A DNA stretch of 64,000 bases, taken from NCBI RefSeq assembly GCF_030622045.1, contig NZ_CP130886.1, positions 5,774,001-5,838,000 on the forward strand. Direction: 5' to 3'. The translations under genes were made by a program, and so were the position numbers. Source of the stretch: Planctellipticum variicoloris (GTDB taxonomy: Bacteria > Planctomycetota > Planctomycetia > Planctomycetales > Planctomycetaceae). A model generated the notes under the pieces. That model was not told where the DNA came from and did no database searches. It saw only the letters and a program-made list of their open reading frames with translations. Shown in pieces: positions 34,077 through 44,819 of this stretch; position 1 is the stretch's first letter; the number at the start of each line of letters is the position of its first letter.

Positions 34077-34577
34077 TCAGGCGCCGCGCTGCTCATTAAC
34101 GACGGGCTGCAGACGCTCGAGTTTGATCTCGGTTTCGTTGACGTCTCCCGGCAGAACTTCAACGGTGAGCGGCGACTTCTGAATATCCGAGTAGATCGGC
34201 GGAATTCGCTCGTTCGGAGGAACAGTTTCGACCGGTTTCGCCACGGCTCCGGGGGTTGCGTCGCTGTCTCCCTCGTTGACCGGTTCGTCCCAGACAGACT
34301 GGGTGATCACGACTCGAAACTGACCGGCCATCGCACCGTCCCCCTCCGCATACGTTGACATCGTAAATGTTCCGTCTGCCGCGATGGTCCCGCCGGCGGT
34401 CTTCCCCTTCTGGGCGGCCATCGGCACAAACGAAATGGCTCCGCCTCCCGCCATCGGCTTGCCGTCGAACAGCACCTTGCCGCGCACCGGATAGACCGCA
34501 ACCCGATCGCTGCTCCCGCAACCCATTGCCGCGACCGCAAACAACATCCAGCACGCTGACAGACGCGAGACAGACAT
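34077..34577 (-). CDS. Lipoprotein of the DUF1559 partner type
   Basis: A 166-residue lipoprotein. The ATG at 34577 (MSVSRLSACWMLFAVAAMGC) gives a signal II sequence ending in the lipobox AAMGC. The mature part has the beta-sandwich pattern typical of planctomycete proteins next to DUF1559 genes: VYPVRGKVLFDGKPMAGGGA, GTIAADGTFTMSTY and GQFRVVIT. It is probably a carboxypeptidase-regulatory-like surface domain. It lies 74 bp downstream of the DUF1559 gene and is probably in its operon. Confidence 0.82.
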   Translation of the reverse strand: MSVSRLSACWMLFAVAAMGCGSSDRVAVYPVRGKVLFDGKPMAGGGAISFVPMAAQKGKTAGGTIAADGTFTMSTYAEGDGAMAGQFRVVITQSVWDEPVNEGDSDATPGAVAKPVETVPPNERIPPIYSDIQKSPLTVEVLPGDVNETEIKLERLQPVVNEQRGA

Positions 34578-34651
34578 GATCACACTTCCTGCGCAAAGAC
34601 CTGACATTGCCGAACGGCTATGAACCGGTTCGCTGCAAATCTCCCGATCCG

Positions 34652-35650
34652 CTAGAAATCGGACAGCACTTCCCCGCCGCCCCGCGTCCCGAGACCCTGC
34701 CAGAGCGTCAGGTCGATGTTCTCCGAGAAAAACCGCACGCTGCCGTCAGTCATGCAACCCTGGACGCCGCCGGTATGATAGCTCCGCGCGGCCGACGACA
34801 TCTCGGTGTAGGGACTCCCCACCTGCACGCAGGGCATGCCCTCGCTGGGAAAGCTGCGGCAGCCCCACACGCCATCGGGAGTGGCGCTGTTGGGGCCGGT
34901 TTTCGTGCTGAAAATGCTGGCCCCCATCACCCCGTACGACCAGGTGCCACGGGTGTCGGCGGTCGAGGGACCAGTTCCACTCGGCTGTCGAAACTTCAGC
35001 TCGCTGATCGCCAGCGTATTGGACGTTCCGTCCGTGATGTCGCGCGTGCTGAACTTGGAGTTGATGCCGAACACCCCGCCGGTTGCCGGTGAATTCGTAT
35101 AGGTCCGGCCGTAGCCTCCCTTGCCGAAACAGGCGACGTAGTTGCCGCGCGACAGATGCTCCATGTTCGTCCCGTTGGACAGCAGTTCGCCCATGTCGGG
35201 ATGCGTCGGGCAATTGGTCAGCGGCAGACGGTCGCGGCCGATATTGATGCCCTGCCCGGTGTAGGTCCCGTTGCCGAACCAGTCGACTGCCTCAGGACGC
35301 TCCTGCATGATCTTCGTGTAGCCGGCATAGTTTGCCGCCTGGTCCATGTACGGGAGCATCAGCACCATCCAGTTGCCGCACATTCCGGCGCCGCCGCCGC
35401 CATTGCGACCATTGGGATCTTCTCCCAGTGCGTTGATCACGCCGGGGGGAAACTGGTTGAAGGCGTCGTGATAGTTGTGCATGGCCAAGCCGAGCTGCTT
35501 CAGCTTGTTGCGGCACTCCGTCCGCCGGGCCGCCTCCCGAGCCTGCTGCACGGCCGGCAGCAGCAGCGCAATCAGAATGGCGATAATCGCGATTACGACG
35601 AGCAGTTCGATCAGCGTAAACCCGCGCGACCAGCGTGTCCCGGACTTCAT
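34652..35650 (-). CDS. DUF1559 family pseudopilin-like protein
   Basis: A 332-residue protein with a type IV pilin-like N-terminus. The prepilin peptidase site is [18 protein letters not shown], followed by the DUF1559 core [19 protein letters not shown] and [10 protein letters not shown]. The C-terminus has the H-X9-DG tail motif (H then TGGVQGCMT then DG) common in planctomycetes. GGGAG precedes the ATG. The family is greatly expanded in planctomycetes and is thought to form secreted fibre- or pseudopilus-like parts; the exact role is open. A lipoprotein gene follows. Confidence 0.95.
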   Translation of the reverse strand: MKSGTRWSRGFTLIELLVVIAIIAILIALLLPAVQQAREAARRTECRNKLKQLGLAMHNYHDAFNQFPPGVINALGEDPNGRNGGGGAGMCGNWMVLMLPYMDQAANYAGYTKIMQERPEAVDWFGNGTYTGQGINIGRDRLPLTNCPTHPDMGELLSNGTNMEHLSRGNYVACFGKGGYGRTYTNSPATGGVFGINSKFSTRDITDGTSNTLAISELKFRQPSGTGPSTADTRGTWSYGVMGASIFSTKTGPNSATPDGVWGCRSFPSEGMPCVQVGSPYTEMSSAARSYHTGGVQGCMTDGSVRFFSENIDLTLWQGLGTRGGGEVLSDF

Positions 35651-36191
<541 letters not shown>

Positions 36192-36210
36192 ACTGCTCAC
36201 TCGCCACTTC

Positions 36211-37410
36211 CTACGTCGTATAATCCGCATTCAGCTCGACGTATTCCTTGGTCAGATCGCTCGTCCAGAACCGGACCCGCTCCTGGCCAAGCGTCAGCGT
36301 CAGGGCGATGTACGTTTCGCGATTGTCGCGCAGACTCCTTGAGACCGTCGCCGCATCGAACGCGAGCGGCGTCCCCTTCTCGTACAGCGAGAAGCCGTTC
36401 ATCGTCAGCGAGATGTCTTCTTCCCTCAGATTCACCCCTGCGTAACCCGCCGCGGAGACCACCCGGCCCCAGTTCGGGTCGGCCCCGCAGATCGCGGTCT
36501 TAACCAGCGGGCTGTCGGCGACGGACTTCGCAATCCGAAAAGCTTCGTCGCGCGTCCGGCAGCCGGTGACGTCGATTTGCACGAAATGGTGAGCTCCCTC
36601 CGCATCGCGAATGATCATCTGGGCCAGTTCCTGGGCGACGGCGTCGATCGCCGCCTGCAGCAGCGCCCAGTCCTTGGCGTTCTGTGGCGTCACGCCTGAA
36701 GCCCCGTTGGCCAGCAGGACAACCGAGTCACTGGTGCTTTCGTGGCCATCCACGCTGATACAGTTGAAGCTGTCCCGAGCCGCGGTCGCCAGGACGTCGC
36801 GGATGCGTTCGGCAGGCAGAACGGCGTCGGTCATGATCACGCACAGCATCGTCGCCATATTCGGCGCGATCATGGCCGCCCCCTTGCAGACGCCGGCGAT
36901 CTGCACCGGTTTCCCCCCCAGGTGCAGCGTCTGCGCAACCTGCTTCGGGAACGTATCCGTGGTCATCATCGCCCGGGCGGCGAGATGAAAGTTCTCGGCG
37001 GACGGCGACAGCAGCGGGGCCGCCGCCTGAATTCCCGCAGCGAGATTGGGCATCGGCAACAGCCGGCCGATCACCCCCGTCGAGAAGACCAGAATGTCGT
37101 CCGCCGCGCAGCCGACCTGCGCTCCGACAAGCGCCGCCATCTCCCGAGCATCCTGCAGCCCCTGCTCGCCGGTGCAGGCATTGGCGTTGCCGGAGTTGAC
37201 GACCACGCCGCGGGCCGTCGCCCGGGGCAGCCGTTCCCGGCAGACCTTCACCGGAGCGCCGCAGACCAAGTTCGTCGTGAAGACGCCAGCCGCGGAACAG
37301 GGACGGTCCGAGAGGAACAGGGCCAGATCGAGCTTGTCGGTTCCGGGTTTGACGCCGCACTTCACGGCGGAGGCGGAAAAGCCGGCGGGCAAGTTGACCG
37401 GAGCAGACAT
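36211..37410 (-). CDS. argJ: Bifunctional ornithine acetyltransferase / N-acetylglutamate synthase
   Basis: A 399-residue enzyme of the arginine cyclic pathway: it moves the acetyl group from N-acetylornithine to glutamate and may also make N-acetylglutamate from acetyl-CoA. The ATG at 37410 (MSAPVNLPAGFSASAVK) fits the family start; an upstream GTG frame adds 18 unrelated residues. The self-cleavage site is present in GAAMIAPNMATMLCVI, with the Thr that becomes the nucleophile. VNSGNANACTGEQG and CGADPNWGR are also family signatures. No other arg gene is nearby. Confidence 0.96.
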   Translation of the reverse strand: MSAPVNLPAGFSASAVKCGVKPGTDKLDLALFLSDRPCSAAGVFTTNLVCGAPVKVCRERLPRATARGVVVNSGNANACTGEQGLQDAREMAALVGAQVGCAADDILVFSTGVIGRLLPMPNLAAGIQAAAPLLSPSAENFHLAARAMMTTDTFPKQVAQTLHLGGKPVQIAGVCKGAAMIAPNMATMLCVIMTDAVLPAERIRDVLATAARDSFNCISVDGHESTSDSVVLLANGASGVTPQNAKDWALLQAAIDAVAQELAQMIIRDAEGAHHFVQIDVTGCRTRDEAFRIAKSVADSPLVKTAICGADPNWGRVVSAAGYAGVNLREEDISLTMNGFSLYEKGTPLAFDAATVSRSLRDNRETYIALTLTLGQERVRFWTSDLTKEYVELNADYTT

Positions 37411-37546
37411 GCGAGATCCTTGGACGGAAACCTGGGGGAGTCGAGACGATGGTGCAACCGACACGAAGATGACGGAGTCGGTTCGCGTTGGGAAGGGAAG
37501 GCGGGAGTGAAGATCTCACGCGGCGACGCAATGGGGTCGGAGATAT

Positions 37547-37584
37547 TGCAAAATGAAAAATGCAAAATGCAAATCGCGAAATGG
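37547..37584 (+). repeat. Heptanucleotide tract (TGCAAAA type)
   Basis: Units TGCAAAA, TGAAAAA, TGCAAAA, TGCAAAT, CGCGAAA follow each other in a 7-bp register. A related two-unit tract lies at 45749-45762. Confidence 0.75.
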
Positions 37585-37683
37585 ACGAGGGGTGAGGGTG
37601 AGATCGGGGGAGCGGAGCCTTGACGACTTAAGGTTAAACCGAGATTGTTCCGCAGTGCCGATCTCTGGAAGCTGGAGCCTGCC

Positions 37684-38094
37684 ATGTCCCGATCCGAAAC
37701 GCCGCGTGCCCTGGCAATGATCCTGTGCGATGCCTTTCATCGCTGCCCGACGACGCATAAATATACGATTCTGGGAACGTTTGACCGCGTAACGCTCGCC
37801 GAGCTCCCCGGTCGGCTGGGGTTCTGCGTCTACTCGGTCTTCGCGGAAGGGCAAGGTGAGATTCCATTCACTCTCCGCGTCGTCGATATGAGCGGTTCGC
37901 CCGGTGAAGAACCGGAACTGTTCAGCACGACCGGGCGACAGCACTTTGTCGATCCGCTGGAAACCAAGGAGTTCGTCGACCGGGTCGAGTTTGAATGTTC
38001 GCACCCGGGAATCTATCTCTGCGAGTTCGCCAGCGAAGGGGTCACGCTGATCTCCCGCAGGCTGCACGTGCTGGCCGAGACCGACGACGAATGA
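37684..38094 (+). CDS. DUF6941 family protein
   Basis: A 136-residue cytosolic protein. The ATG at 37684 (MSRSETPRALAMILCDAFH) is the family-like start. The stretch LGTFDRVTLAELPG, the central FCVYSVFAEGQGEIPF and the end LCEFASEGVTLISRRLHV match DUF6941 as I remember it. These proteins are beta-rich and of unknown function. It stands alone between argJ (opposite strand) and a DUF2293 gene. Confidence 0.8.
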   Translation: MSRSETPRALAMILCDAFHRCPTTHKYTILGTFDRVTLAELPGRLGFCVYSVFAEGQGEIPFTLRVVDMSGSPGEEPELFSTTGRQHFVDPLETKEFVDRVEFECSHPGIYLCEFASEGVTLISRRLHVLAETDDE

Positions 38095-38123
38095 CTGGGA
38101 GCGGAGAACGGCGTTACTCAGGA

Positions 38124-38158
38124 AATGTCGAATGTCGAAGGCGGAATGTCGAAATGAT
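38124..38158 (+). repeat. Heptanucleotide tract (AATGTCG type)
   Basis: AATGTCG, AATGTCG, AAGGCGG, AATGTCG, AAATGAT in 7-bp register, just after the DUF6941 gene. Confidence 0.75.
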
Positions 38159-38270
38159 GAGATTGAGCATGCCTGTCGCAACTGACGACAGACCAATGAC
38201 AACGGACCGAATTCTGGCAATTCGCGAATGACGATGGACGGTCTATGCAGGAGGCGGAGAGCGAAGACTG

Positions 38271-38993
38271 ATGGCGGAGAAAGACGCGACCACGACCTTC
38301 TTACCAGGCCCCCGCGAACGGACGGTCCGGGCGACCGACGGCCGGATCCTCGACGTCCCCGCAGGCTGGGACTTTCTGCCGCCGGGAGATCCCGGGGTCA
38401 CCCGCCGCGTGAAGGCCGCCGGCGAGTTCTGGCTGCTGCAGGAACTGGTCCGGCGAAAAATGATGTCGCGCGGCCTGTGGGCGCCGGCGACAACCATCGC
38501 ACGGGTCCAGGCAGAACTCGAAGTCGAGCGGGCCTCGCCCGCCTACGCAAAGAAACTCGCCTCGGCCGCCCGTCGACGCGATAAAATTCAGACCGAGTAC
38601 GTTGAAGACTTTCTCGGCGCCGTCCTGGCGTTTCTCGATTTTCATCCGGCCCTCTCGGAACTCGCCGAGAAGATGGCGAAAGCCGTCACCGAACACGCCA
38701 CGCCGGTCGGCAGCGGAACCGTCGCGCGAACGGAGCGGATCCCGATCGAGCAGCGGGCGGAGGCCGCCGTCATCGCCTGGATGCGGCACCAGACCACCGC
38801 CTACGACCAGATGGTCATTCCGCGGATCAAGGGCCAGCGCCGCGAAGTCCGGCGAATGCTGGCCCGTCGGTCGCATGAGCTCCTCGAAGGCTACCGTCGG
38901 GGGGATAACTTCAGCAATCGGTGCCCATTGTACATGGCGCTCACCGAGGCAACCCCCGCAGTCCGCGAGAACCTCCCAGACCCCCATTCGTAG
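38271..38993 (+). CDS. DUF2293 domain-containing protein
   Basis: A 240-residue cytosolic protein. The C-terminal half carries the DUF2293 core: EAAVIAWMRHQTTAYDQMVI, then a basic segment GQRREVRRMLARRSHELLE. The first 150 residues are charged and helical. No enzyme motif is visible; a nucleic-acid role is only a guess from the basic helices. It precedes glmS on the same strand by 190 bp but probably has its own unit. Confidence 0.8.
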   Translation: MAEKDATTTFLPGPRERTVRATDGRILDVPAGWDFLPPGDPGVTRRVKAAGEFWLLQELVRRKMMSRGLWAPATTIARVQAELEVERASPAYAKKLASAARRRDKIQTEYVEDFLGAVLAFLDFHPALSELAEKMAKAVTEHATPVGSGTVARTERIPIEQRAEAAVIAWMRHQTTAYDQMVIPRIKGQRREVRRMLARRSHELLEGYRRGDNFSNRCPLYMALTEATPAVRENLPDPHS

Positions 38994-39003
38994 CGACCGA
39001 ACC

Positions 39004-39033
39004 TTGACGCTGCTCGGCGGGATGGGTTATCAA
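39004..39033 (+). promoter_or_regulatory. Candidate glmS promoter
   Basis: TTGACG (39004-39009), an 18-bp gap and TATCAA (39028-39033). It lies about 150 bp upstream of glmS. It matches the -35 well and the -10 in four of six places. Confidence 0.35.
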
Positions 39034-39183
39034 CCGCGCGACGTGTAAGATGAATTCTGTGGCGGGGATACGCACAGGGGCCGACTCCCCGCCGGAGTCT
39101 GGATCGTTTCCGAAAGTCGAACGCAGGTCGTCGACACGCCATTGCGACGAACTTGTTGTCCCCAAGGATTGAGGCGTCTGTTC

Positions 39184-41046
39184 ATGTGCGGAATCGTCGG
39201 TTACGTCGGCCCCCACCCGGCTCTCGGCTTCCTGCTCGAAGGCCTGCATCGACTCGAATACCGCGGCTACGACAGCGCGGGGGTCGCCCTCCTCGACGGC
39301 GGTCGCATCGACGTGCGCCGTAAAACCGGTCGCGTCAGCCAGGTCGAAGAGCTCTGCCGCCTGGACCCGCCCGTCGGAACCACCGGCATCGGCCACACCC
39401 GCTGGGCCACGCACGGCGTGCCGAGCGATATCAACGCCCACCCGCACACCGGCGGCGACGGCGAAGTCGTCCTCGTCCATAACGGCGTCATCGAGAACTA
39501 CACCTCCCTCCGCAGCCAGCTCATCAGCCAGGGCTACACGTTCCACTCCGCAACCGACACCGAAGTCGTCGCCCATCTCGTCGCCGCTCAACTCAAACGC
39601 GAAATCAAACTCGGCGGCAAGGCCTCGGACCCCCAGACCTGCCTGCGGGCCGTCGAGACCGCCGTCTCGCAGCTCAAAGGAACCTTCGGCCTCGCCGTGC
39701 TGTTCCGCGACGCGCCGGGCCTGCTGATCGCCGCCCGGCTGGGGAGCCCCCTTGTCATCGGCGTCGGCAAGGACGAATTCTTCCTCGCCAGCGATGCCAG
39801 TCCCCTCGTCGGCCACACCGAACGGGTGGTCTACCTCAAAGATCACGAAATCGCCGTCATCACGGCCAAAGACTTCGAAATCGTCCATCGCGAAACGGGA
39901 AGCCAGACGCCAGACGTCCGCATCCTCGAACAGACGTCGCAAGACACCGAACTGGGCGAGTTCGAACACTACATGCTCAAGGAAATCTTCGAGCAGCCTC
40001 AGACCGTCGAGAACGCGCTCCGCGGCCGGCTCGACGAAGAAGAAGCCACCGCTCGCTTCGGCGGTCTCAATCTGGATCCCCAGATGCTCCGGGGAATCGA
40101 CCGCATCATTCTGACCGCCTGCGGCACAAGCTGGCACGCGGGCCTGGTCGGCGAGTATCTCATCGAAGAATTCGCTCGCATCCCTGTGGAAGTCGAATAC
40201 GCCAGCGAACTGCGCTACCGCAACCCCCCCCTCAGCGACCGCACGATGATCTTCGCGATCACTCAAAGCGGCGAGACGGCGGACACCCTCGCCGCCATGC
40301 GCGAGTGCAAGCGCAAAGGGCACCCCACGCTGGCCATCTGCAACGTCGTCGGCTCCTCGATCGCCCGCGAAGCGGATGGCGGCATCTACCTGCATGCCGG
40401 CCCCGAAATCGGCGTCGCCTCGACCAAGGCCTTCACCGCGCAGGTGACGGTCCTGACGCTGCTGGCGCTGTTCCTGGGACGGATGCGACATCTGTCCTAT
40501 CCGGCCGGCAAACGAATCATCGGCCACCTCCAGGCCATGCCCGACAATCTGCGGCAGGCCCTGAAGTGCAACGAGGCCGTCAAGAAACTCGCCGAGAAGT
40601 ACTATCAGGCCGAAACATTTCTCTACCTCGGCCGCTTGTACAACTTCCCGGTCGCCCTGGAAGGCGCTTTGAAACTCAAGGAAATCAGCTACATCCACGC
40701 CGAAGGCTACCCCGCGGCGGAAATGAAGCACGGTCCGATCGCCCTCGTGGACGAAGAAACGCCGAGCGTGTTCGTCGTGCCGAAGTGCAACATCTATCCC
40801 AAAGTGATCTCCAACATGGAGGAGATCAAAGCCCGCCGGGGGCCGATTATCGCCATCGCCTGCGACGGCGACGACAAGGTCGCCGAGTTGGCCGACGACG
40901 TCATTTACGTTCCCGACGTCGACGAATATCTGCAGCCGCTGGTCACGGCAATCCCGCTGCAGTTGCTCGCCTACCACGTCGCCAAGCTGCGGGGCTGCAA
41001 CGTCGACCGGCCGCGCAACCTCGCCAAGAGCGTCACCGTCGAGTAG
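39184..41046 (+). CDS. glmS: Glutamine-fructose-6-phosphate aminotransferase (isomerizing)
   Basis: A 620-residue enzyme that makes glucosamine-6-phosphate from fructose-6-phosphate and glutamine, the first step to UDP-GlcNAc for envelope sugars. The catalytic Cys is exposed after Met removal (MCGIVGYVG), so the start is the ATG at 39184. RLEYRGYDSAGVA and THGVPSDINAHPH mark the glutaminase domain, followed by two SIS sugar-binding domains (for example ITQSGETADTLAAM and GVASTKAFTAQV). The end NLAKSVTVE is the usual C-terminus. No glmS ribozyme is seen upstream. A palindrome begins right at its TAG stop. Confidence 0.97.
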   Translation: MCGIVGYVGPHPALGFLLEGLHRLEYRGYDSAGVALLDGGRIDVRRKTGRVSQVEELCRLDPPVGTTGIGHTRWATHGVPSDINAHPHTGGDGEVVLVHNGVIENYTSLRSQLISQGYTFHSATDTEVVAHLVAAQLKREIKLGGKASDPQTCLRAVETAVSQLKGTFGLAVLFRDAPGLLIAARLGSPLVIGVGKDEFFLASDASPLVGHTERVVYLKDHEIAVITAKDFEIVHRETGSQTPDVRILEQTSQDTELGEFEHYMLKEIFEQPQTVENALRGRLDEEEATARFGGLNLDPQMLRGIDRIILTACGTSWHAGLVGEYLIEEFARIPVEVEYASELRYRNPPLSDRTMIFAITQSGETADTLAAMRECKRKGHPTLAICNVVGSSIAREADGGIYLHAGPEIGVASTKAFTAQVTVLTLLALFLGRMRHLSYPAGKRIIGHLQAMPDNLRQALKCNEAVKKLAEKYYQAETFLYLGRLYNFPVALEGALKLKEISYIHAEGYPAAEMKHGPIALVDEETPSVFVVPKCNIYPKVISNMEEIKARRGPIIAIACDGDDKVAELADDVIYVPDVDEYLQPLVTAIPLQLLAYHVAKLRGCNVDRPRNLAKSVTVE

Positions 41047-41063
41047 GGCCGGCTGTGCCGGCC
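41047..41063 (+). repeat. Palindrome abutting the glmS TAG stop
   Basis: The glmS TAG is followed at once by GGCCGGC, loop TGT and GCCGGCC. It has the same design as the element behind the peroxidase, truA and sugar isomerase genes. It could act as a transcript-end hairpin. Confidence 0.7.
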
Positions 41064-41437
41064 GGCTCGTGGCGGACAAGTTCGCCACGAATCACCACAA
41101 TGCGAACGCAGCCGAGGAACCAACCACGGAAAACACGAAGTTCGCGGAGAAATGAACGGCGATCGACGCCATCCCCCGTCCTTCCGTTCTCCAGCTCTTC
41201 CTGGTTCTCCTCCGTGGTCTCCGTGCCCTCGTTATGTTGAATCCATCGCCCCCGCGTGGTGTCATGGGACACGCGGCGGGGGCTGCTTCGGAGCGTTCAG
41301 CCCGAGCGCCGTTTGAGCCGGAAACCGTCTCGCAACCCTCCGTGGCAAAACTCTTCCGGCAGTCGTCGCGAAGCAGCGCGAACCTTTTCCGGCAGGGCCT
41401 GTCCGATCCCTCAGCCGGGGCAATTTCCGTCGGCCTC
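41064..41437. other. Intergenic region with ACCACGGA-type repeats
   Basis: No gene is seen. CCACGGAAAACACGAAG (41124-41140) and the inverted-type stretch 41209-41231 (around TCCGTGGTCTCCGTG) form a degenerate inverted repeat pair. They are the scattered planctomycete type found again near 50956. Confidence 0.5.
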
Positions 41438-41466
41438 TTGACCGCCGTCCGCGACGGGCCTAGACT
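41438..41466 (+). promoter_or_regulatory. Promoter of the leuA leader
   Basis: TTGACC at 41438-41443 and TAGACT at 41461-41466 are separated by exactly 17 bp, the ideal sigma-70 spacing. Transcription would start near 41473, about 25 bp before the leader peptide ATG. Confidence 0.65.
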
Positions 41467-41498
41467 TTTTCCACGTCCCCGTACTCGATTGAGCTTTC

Positions 41499-41558
41499 AT
41501 GACACCTGCGTTGCGACTGACCGGCCTCATGCTAACCCGCGTTTCCCGCGAGGTCTGA
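41499..41558 (+). CDS. Leucine-rich leader peptide of leuA
   Basis: A 19-residue frame, MTPALRLTGLMLTRVSREV, ends in TGA at 41556-41558. Four of its first twelve residues are leucine, encoded by TTG, CTG, CTC and the rarer CTA. It sits between a well-spaced promoter and a strong terminator directly upstream of leuA, the first gene of leucine synthesis. GGCCTC (41523-41528) in its coding part can pair with GAGGTC (41550-41555) near its end. This matches the layout of ribosome-mediated attenuation, where slow translation at Leu codons changes the RNA fold. The ribosome site is weak. The peptide itself is read directly; the control role is inferred. Confidence 0.65.
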   Translation: MTPALRLTGLMLTRVSREV

Positions 41559-41590
41559 GGGTCCGTTCGGTCGTCGACTGTTCATTACGG

Positions 41591-41634
41591 AAAAACCCCG
41601 CAGCCTCGGCAGGCTGCGGGGTTTTTTGTTGTTT
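41591..41634 (+). terminator. Attenuator terminator upstream of leuA
   Basis: Stem CCCCGCAGCCT (41596-41606), loop CGGC, AGGCTGCGGGG (41611-41621), then TTTTTT: a strong rho-independent terminator 32 bp after the leader stop codon and about 80 bp before leuA. The upstream segment AGGTCTGAGGG (41551-41561), which overlaps the leader stop, can pair with the left arm CCCCGCAGCCT (one bulge, one mismatch) and would prevent the terminator. Confidence 0.9.
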
Positions 41635-41711
41635 GCGTCCCTTGCCGCTGTGTTCCGCCTCAGGGCGACTTCCGCTGAAGCCGTCCGCTGTTTTCCCGCC
41701 GGGAGAGGATC

Positions 41712-43241
<1,530 letters not shown>

Positions 43242-43260
43242 ACCTCGACGTCTTCTCTTA

Positions 43261-43283
43261 GCCCCCGGCCAGTGGCCGGGGGC
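43261..43283 (+). terminator. Hairpin after leuA
   Basis: GCCCCCGGCC, loop AGT, GGCCGGGGGC: a perfect 10-bp stem starting about 20 bp after the leuA stop. GTGTGCTTT follows, so the T-run is weak. It is the likely end of the leuA transcript. Confidence 0.6.
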
Positions 43284-43330
43284 GTGTGCTTTCGACGCAC
43301 TGCGTCGTGAGGAGATCTTCGAATCGGAGC

Positions 43331-43379
43331 GAGGCGGAGCCTCGAAGAGGCTGGTTCCCAAGCTCCGCTTGGGAACCAG
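43331..43379. repeat. Two adjacent palindromes, including the GGTTCCCAAGC type
   Basis: GAGGC-GGA-GCCTC lies at 43331-43343, then CTGGTTCCCAAGC (43351-43363), loop TCC and GCTTGGGAACCAG (43367-43379), a perfect 13-bp stem. The second is a palindrome type I recall as dispersed in planctomycete and cyanobacterial genomes. It sits between the converging ends of leuA and the next gene. Confidence 0.85.
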
Positions 43380-43406
43380 CGGTTGTGATGGGCCGCCAAG
43401 CCGCTG

Positions 43407-44597
43407 CTATTTCTTCGGCGACATGTACGACTCAATATTCGCAATCACCAGCCGTCCGAATGGCTCCAGTGGATTTCGCTCCGGACGAAGCCTCATTTTC
43501 CGAAGCACTTCCGCCCGCTCTGCAGGCGCCAGTTGGCCGAGGGGTACGTTCGGCCTTGCCTCCCTCTTCGCATCAACCTCCAGCAACGCGAGTTGCGAGC
43601 CATCCGGCGACATGGCTGACTCATGGCGGTAAAAGAGATTGAAGCCGGGCGTTGAAAACGGCGATTTCTCCGGGATTCGCGCGAGTCGCTTCATACCGGT
43701 GGCATCCACGAGTTCGCCGACGTAACTGAGATCCCCGTTGCCTCGAGGTTCGAATCCGCGGTAGTAGCCCTTCCGGGAAGCCAGCAGCCACGAGCAGTCG
43801 GTCCAGGCGAGAACGGTTTCACCATTGTAAGTTGGATCCTCGATCTCGATCTTCTCACCGCTCGAGCGTAACTGAACTGTGCGGTAGCGCCGGGGCGACC
43901 GGCGGACAGAAATGGCCATGATGCGTCCCGCGTCGAGCGTACTGAGTGACATCCAGTAGTCGTCGCCCTGCGCCAAGGAAAAGACGGTCTTCATCGAGTC
44001 ATCGTTGGTGTCAGCGAGCGAAATTTCATACAGATCCTGACTCCCTTCTTTCAGTGCAAGGAGCCGATCAGCGTCGAGCCAGACCGCCCTGACCCAGATT
44101 CCCCCTTTATCGACGGGGTCGCGTTCGGTCCAGAGTCCGCGGCGGGTCTGCAGCTCACCTGTGTCAGCCGCGATGACGTCGACTTGAGTTTGATAGGGTT
44201 CCGGGTCGTCGGAACGAAGATTCCAGACGCTCAACGCCATTCGTTTGCCGTCCGGTTCCCAGGCAATCGCGTAGACCTTGATCGCGTGTGGAAGTTCGTA
44301 GAGTTTTCGGTACGTGCGACCCCCTTCGCAATCGAGCAGATAGACCGACGATCCGTGGCCCTCGAAATTCTGGCAGGCCAGAGCCAATTGACGAGCATCT
44401 GGCGAGAAACAAAGGCATTCGACCGGGCCGGGAGGGTCCGGCATCCGACGGAAATTTTCTGCTGCGATTCTCGGGACGGCTTCTTCCGCCGTGTCGTCGG
44501 CGGCCAAGGCCGCCACTCCCGAGATGATGGCCATCACAAGGAGGCTGGCCGGAACAATCCCTCCAGAGAGCCCTCTCAAGAAGCTTCGATGTTGCAT
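43407..44597 (-). CDS. Secreted beta-propeller-like protein
   Basis: A 396-residue protein. The ATG at 44597 (MQHRSFLRGLSGGIVPASLL) has GGGAG nearby and opens a signal peptide. The rest looks like a WD40/TolB-type propeller: VECLCFSPDARQLALACQNF, IKVYAIAWEPDGKRMALSVW and YRHESAMSPDGSQLALLEVD are repeated blade patterns. There is no enzyme motif. It converges on leuA with palindromes between. The actual partner is unknown. Confidence 0.72.
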   Translation of the reverse strand: MQHRSFLRGLSGGIVPASLLVMAIISGVAALAADDTAEEAVPRIAAENFRRMPDPPGPVECLCFSPDARQLALACQNFEGHGSSVYLLDCEGGRTYRKLYELPHAIKVYAIAWEPDGKRMALSVWNLRSDDPEPYQTQVDVIAADTGELQTRRGLWTERDPVDKGGIWVRAVWLDADRLLALKEGSQDLYEISLADTNDDSMKTVFSLAQGDDYWMSLSTLDAGRIMAISVRRSPRRYRTVQLRSSGEKIEIEDPTYNGETVLAWTDCSWLLASRKGYYRGFEPRGNGDLSYVGELVDATGMKRLARIPEKSPFSTPGFNLFYRHESAMSPDGSQLALLEVDAKREARPNVPLGQLAPAERAEVLRKMRLRPERNPLEPFGRLVIANIESYMSPKK

Positions 44598-44801
44598 GAC
44601 TGACTCCCAAGCTCGGATGCATTGATCGATGTCTGAGAGGTCCATCCGGTTATGCCACAGCTCCGGGAAATGAACCTGACGGCCCAGGTTGGCGATTCGC
44701 TGCGAACTCGACGGGAATCTCGACATAATACCGCCGCAAAGAAACCTGTCCACTGCGTTCTAGACAGCCTGTTCGCACTGCGATGCTCGCCGCCACATTC
44801 C

Positions 44802-44819
44802 GGCACGCGGGAGCGTGCC
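44802..44819. repeat. Palindrome abutting the truA TAG stop
   Basis: On the minus strand TAG is followed at once by GGCACGC, loop TCCC and GCGTGCC. It has the same design as the elements behind four other genes here. Confidence 0.7.

Noticed and set aside
38993-39184. Possible glmS ribozyme
   Set aside because: The upstream region lacks the ribozyme core and the class is known mainly from Gram-positive bacteria.
38941-41088. A 715-codon open frame antisense to glmS
   Set aside because: Shadow of glmS; no ribosome site or known motif.
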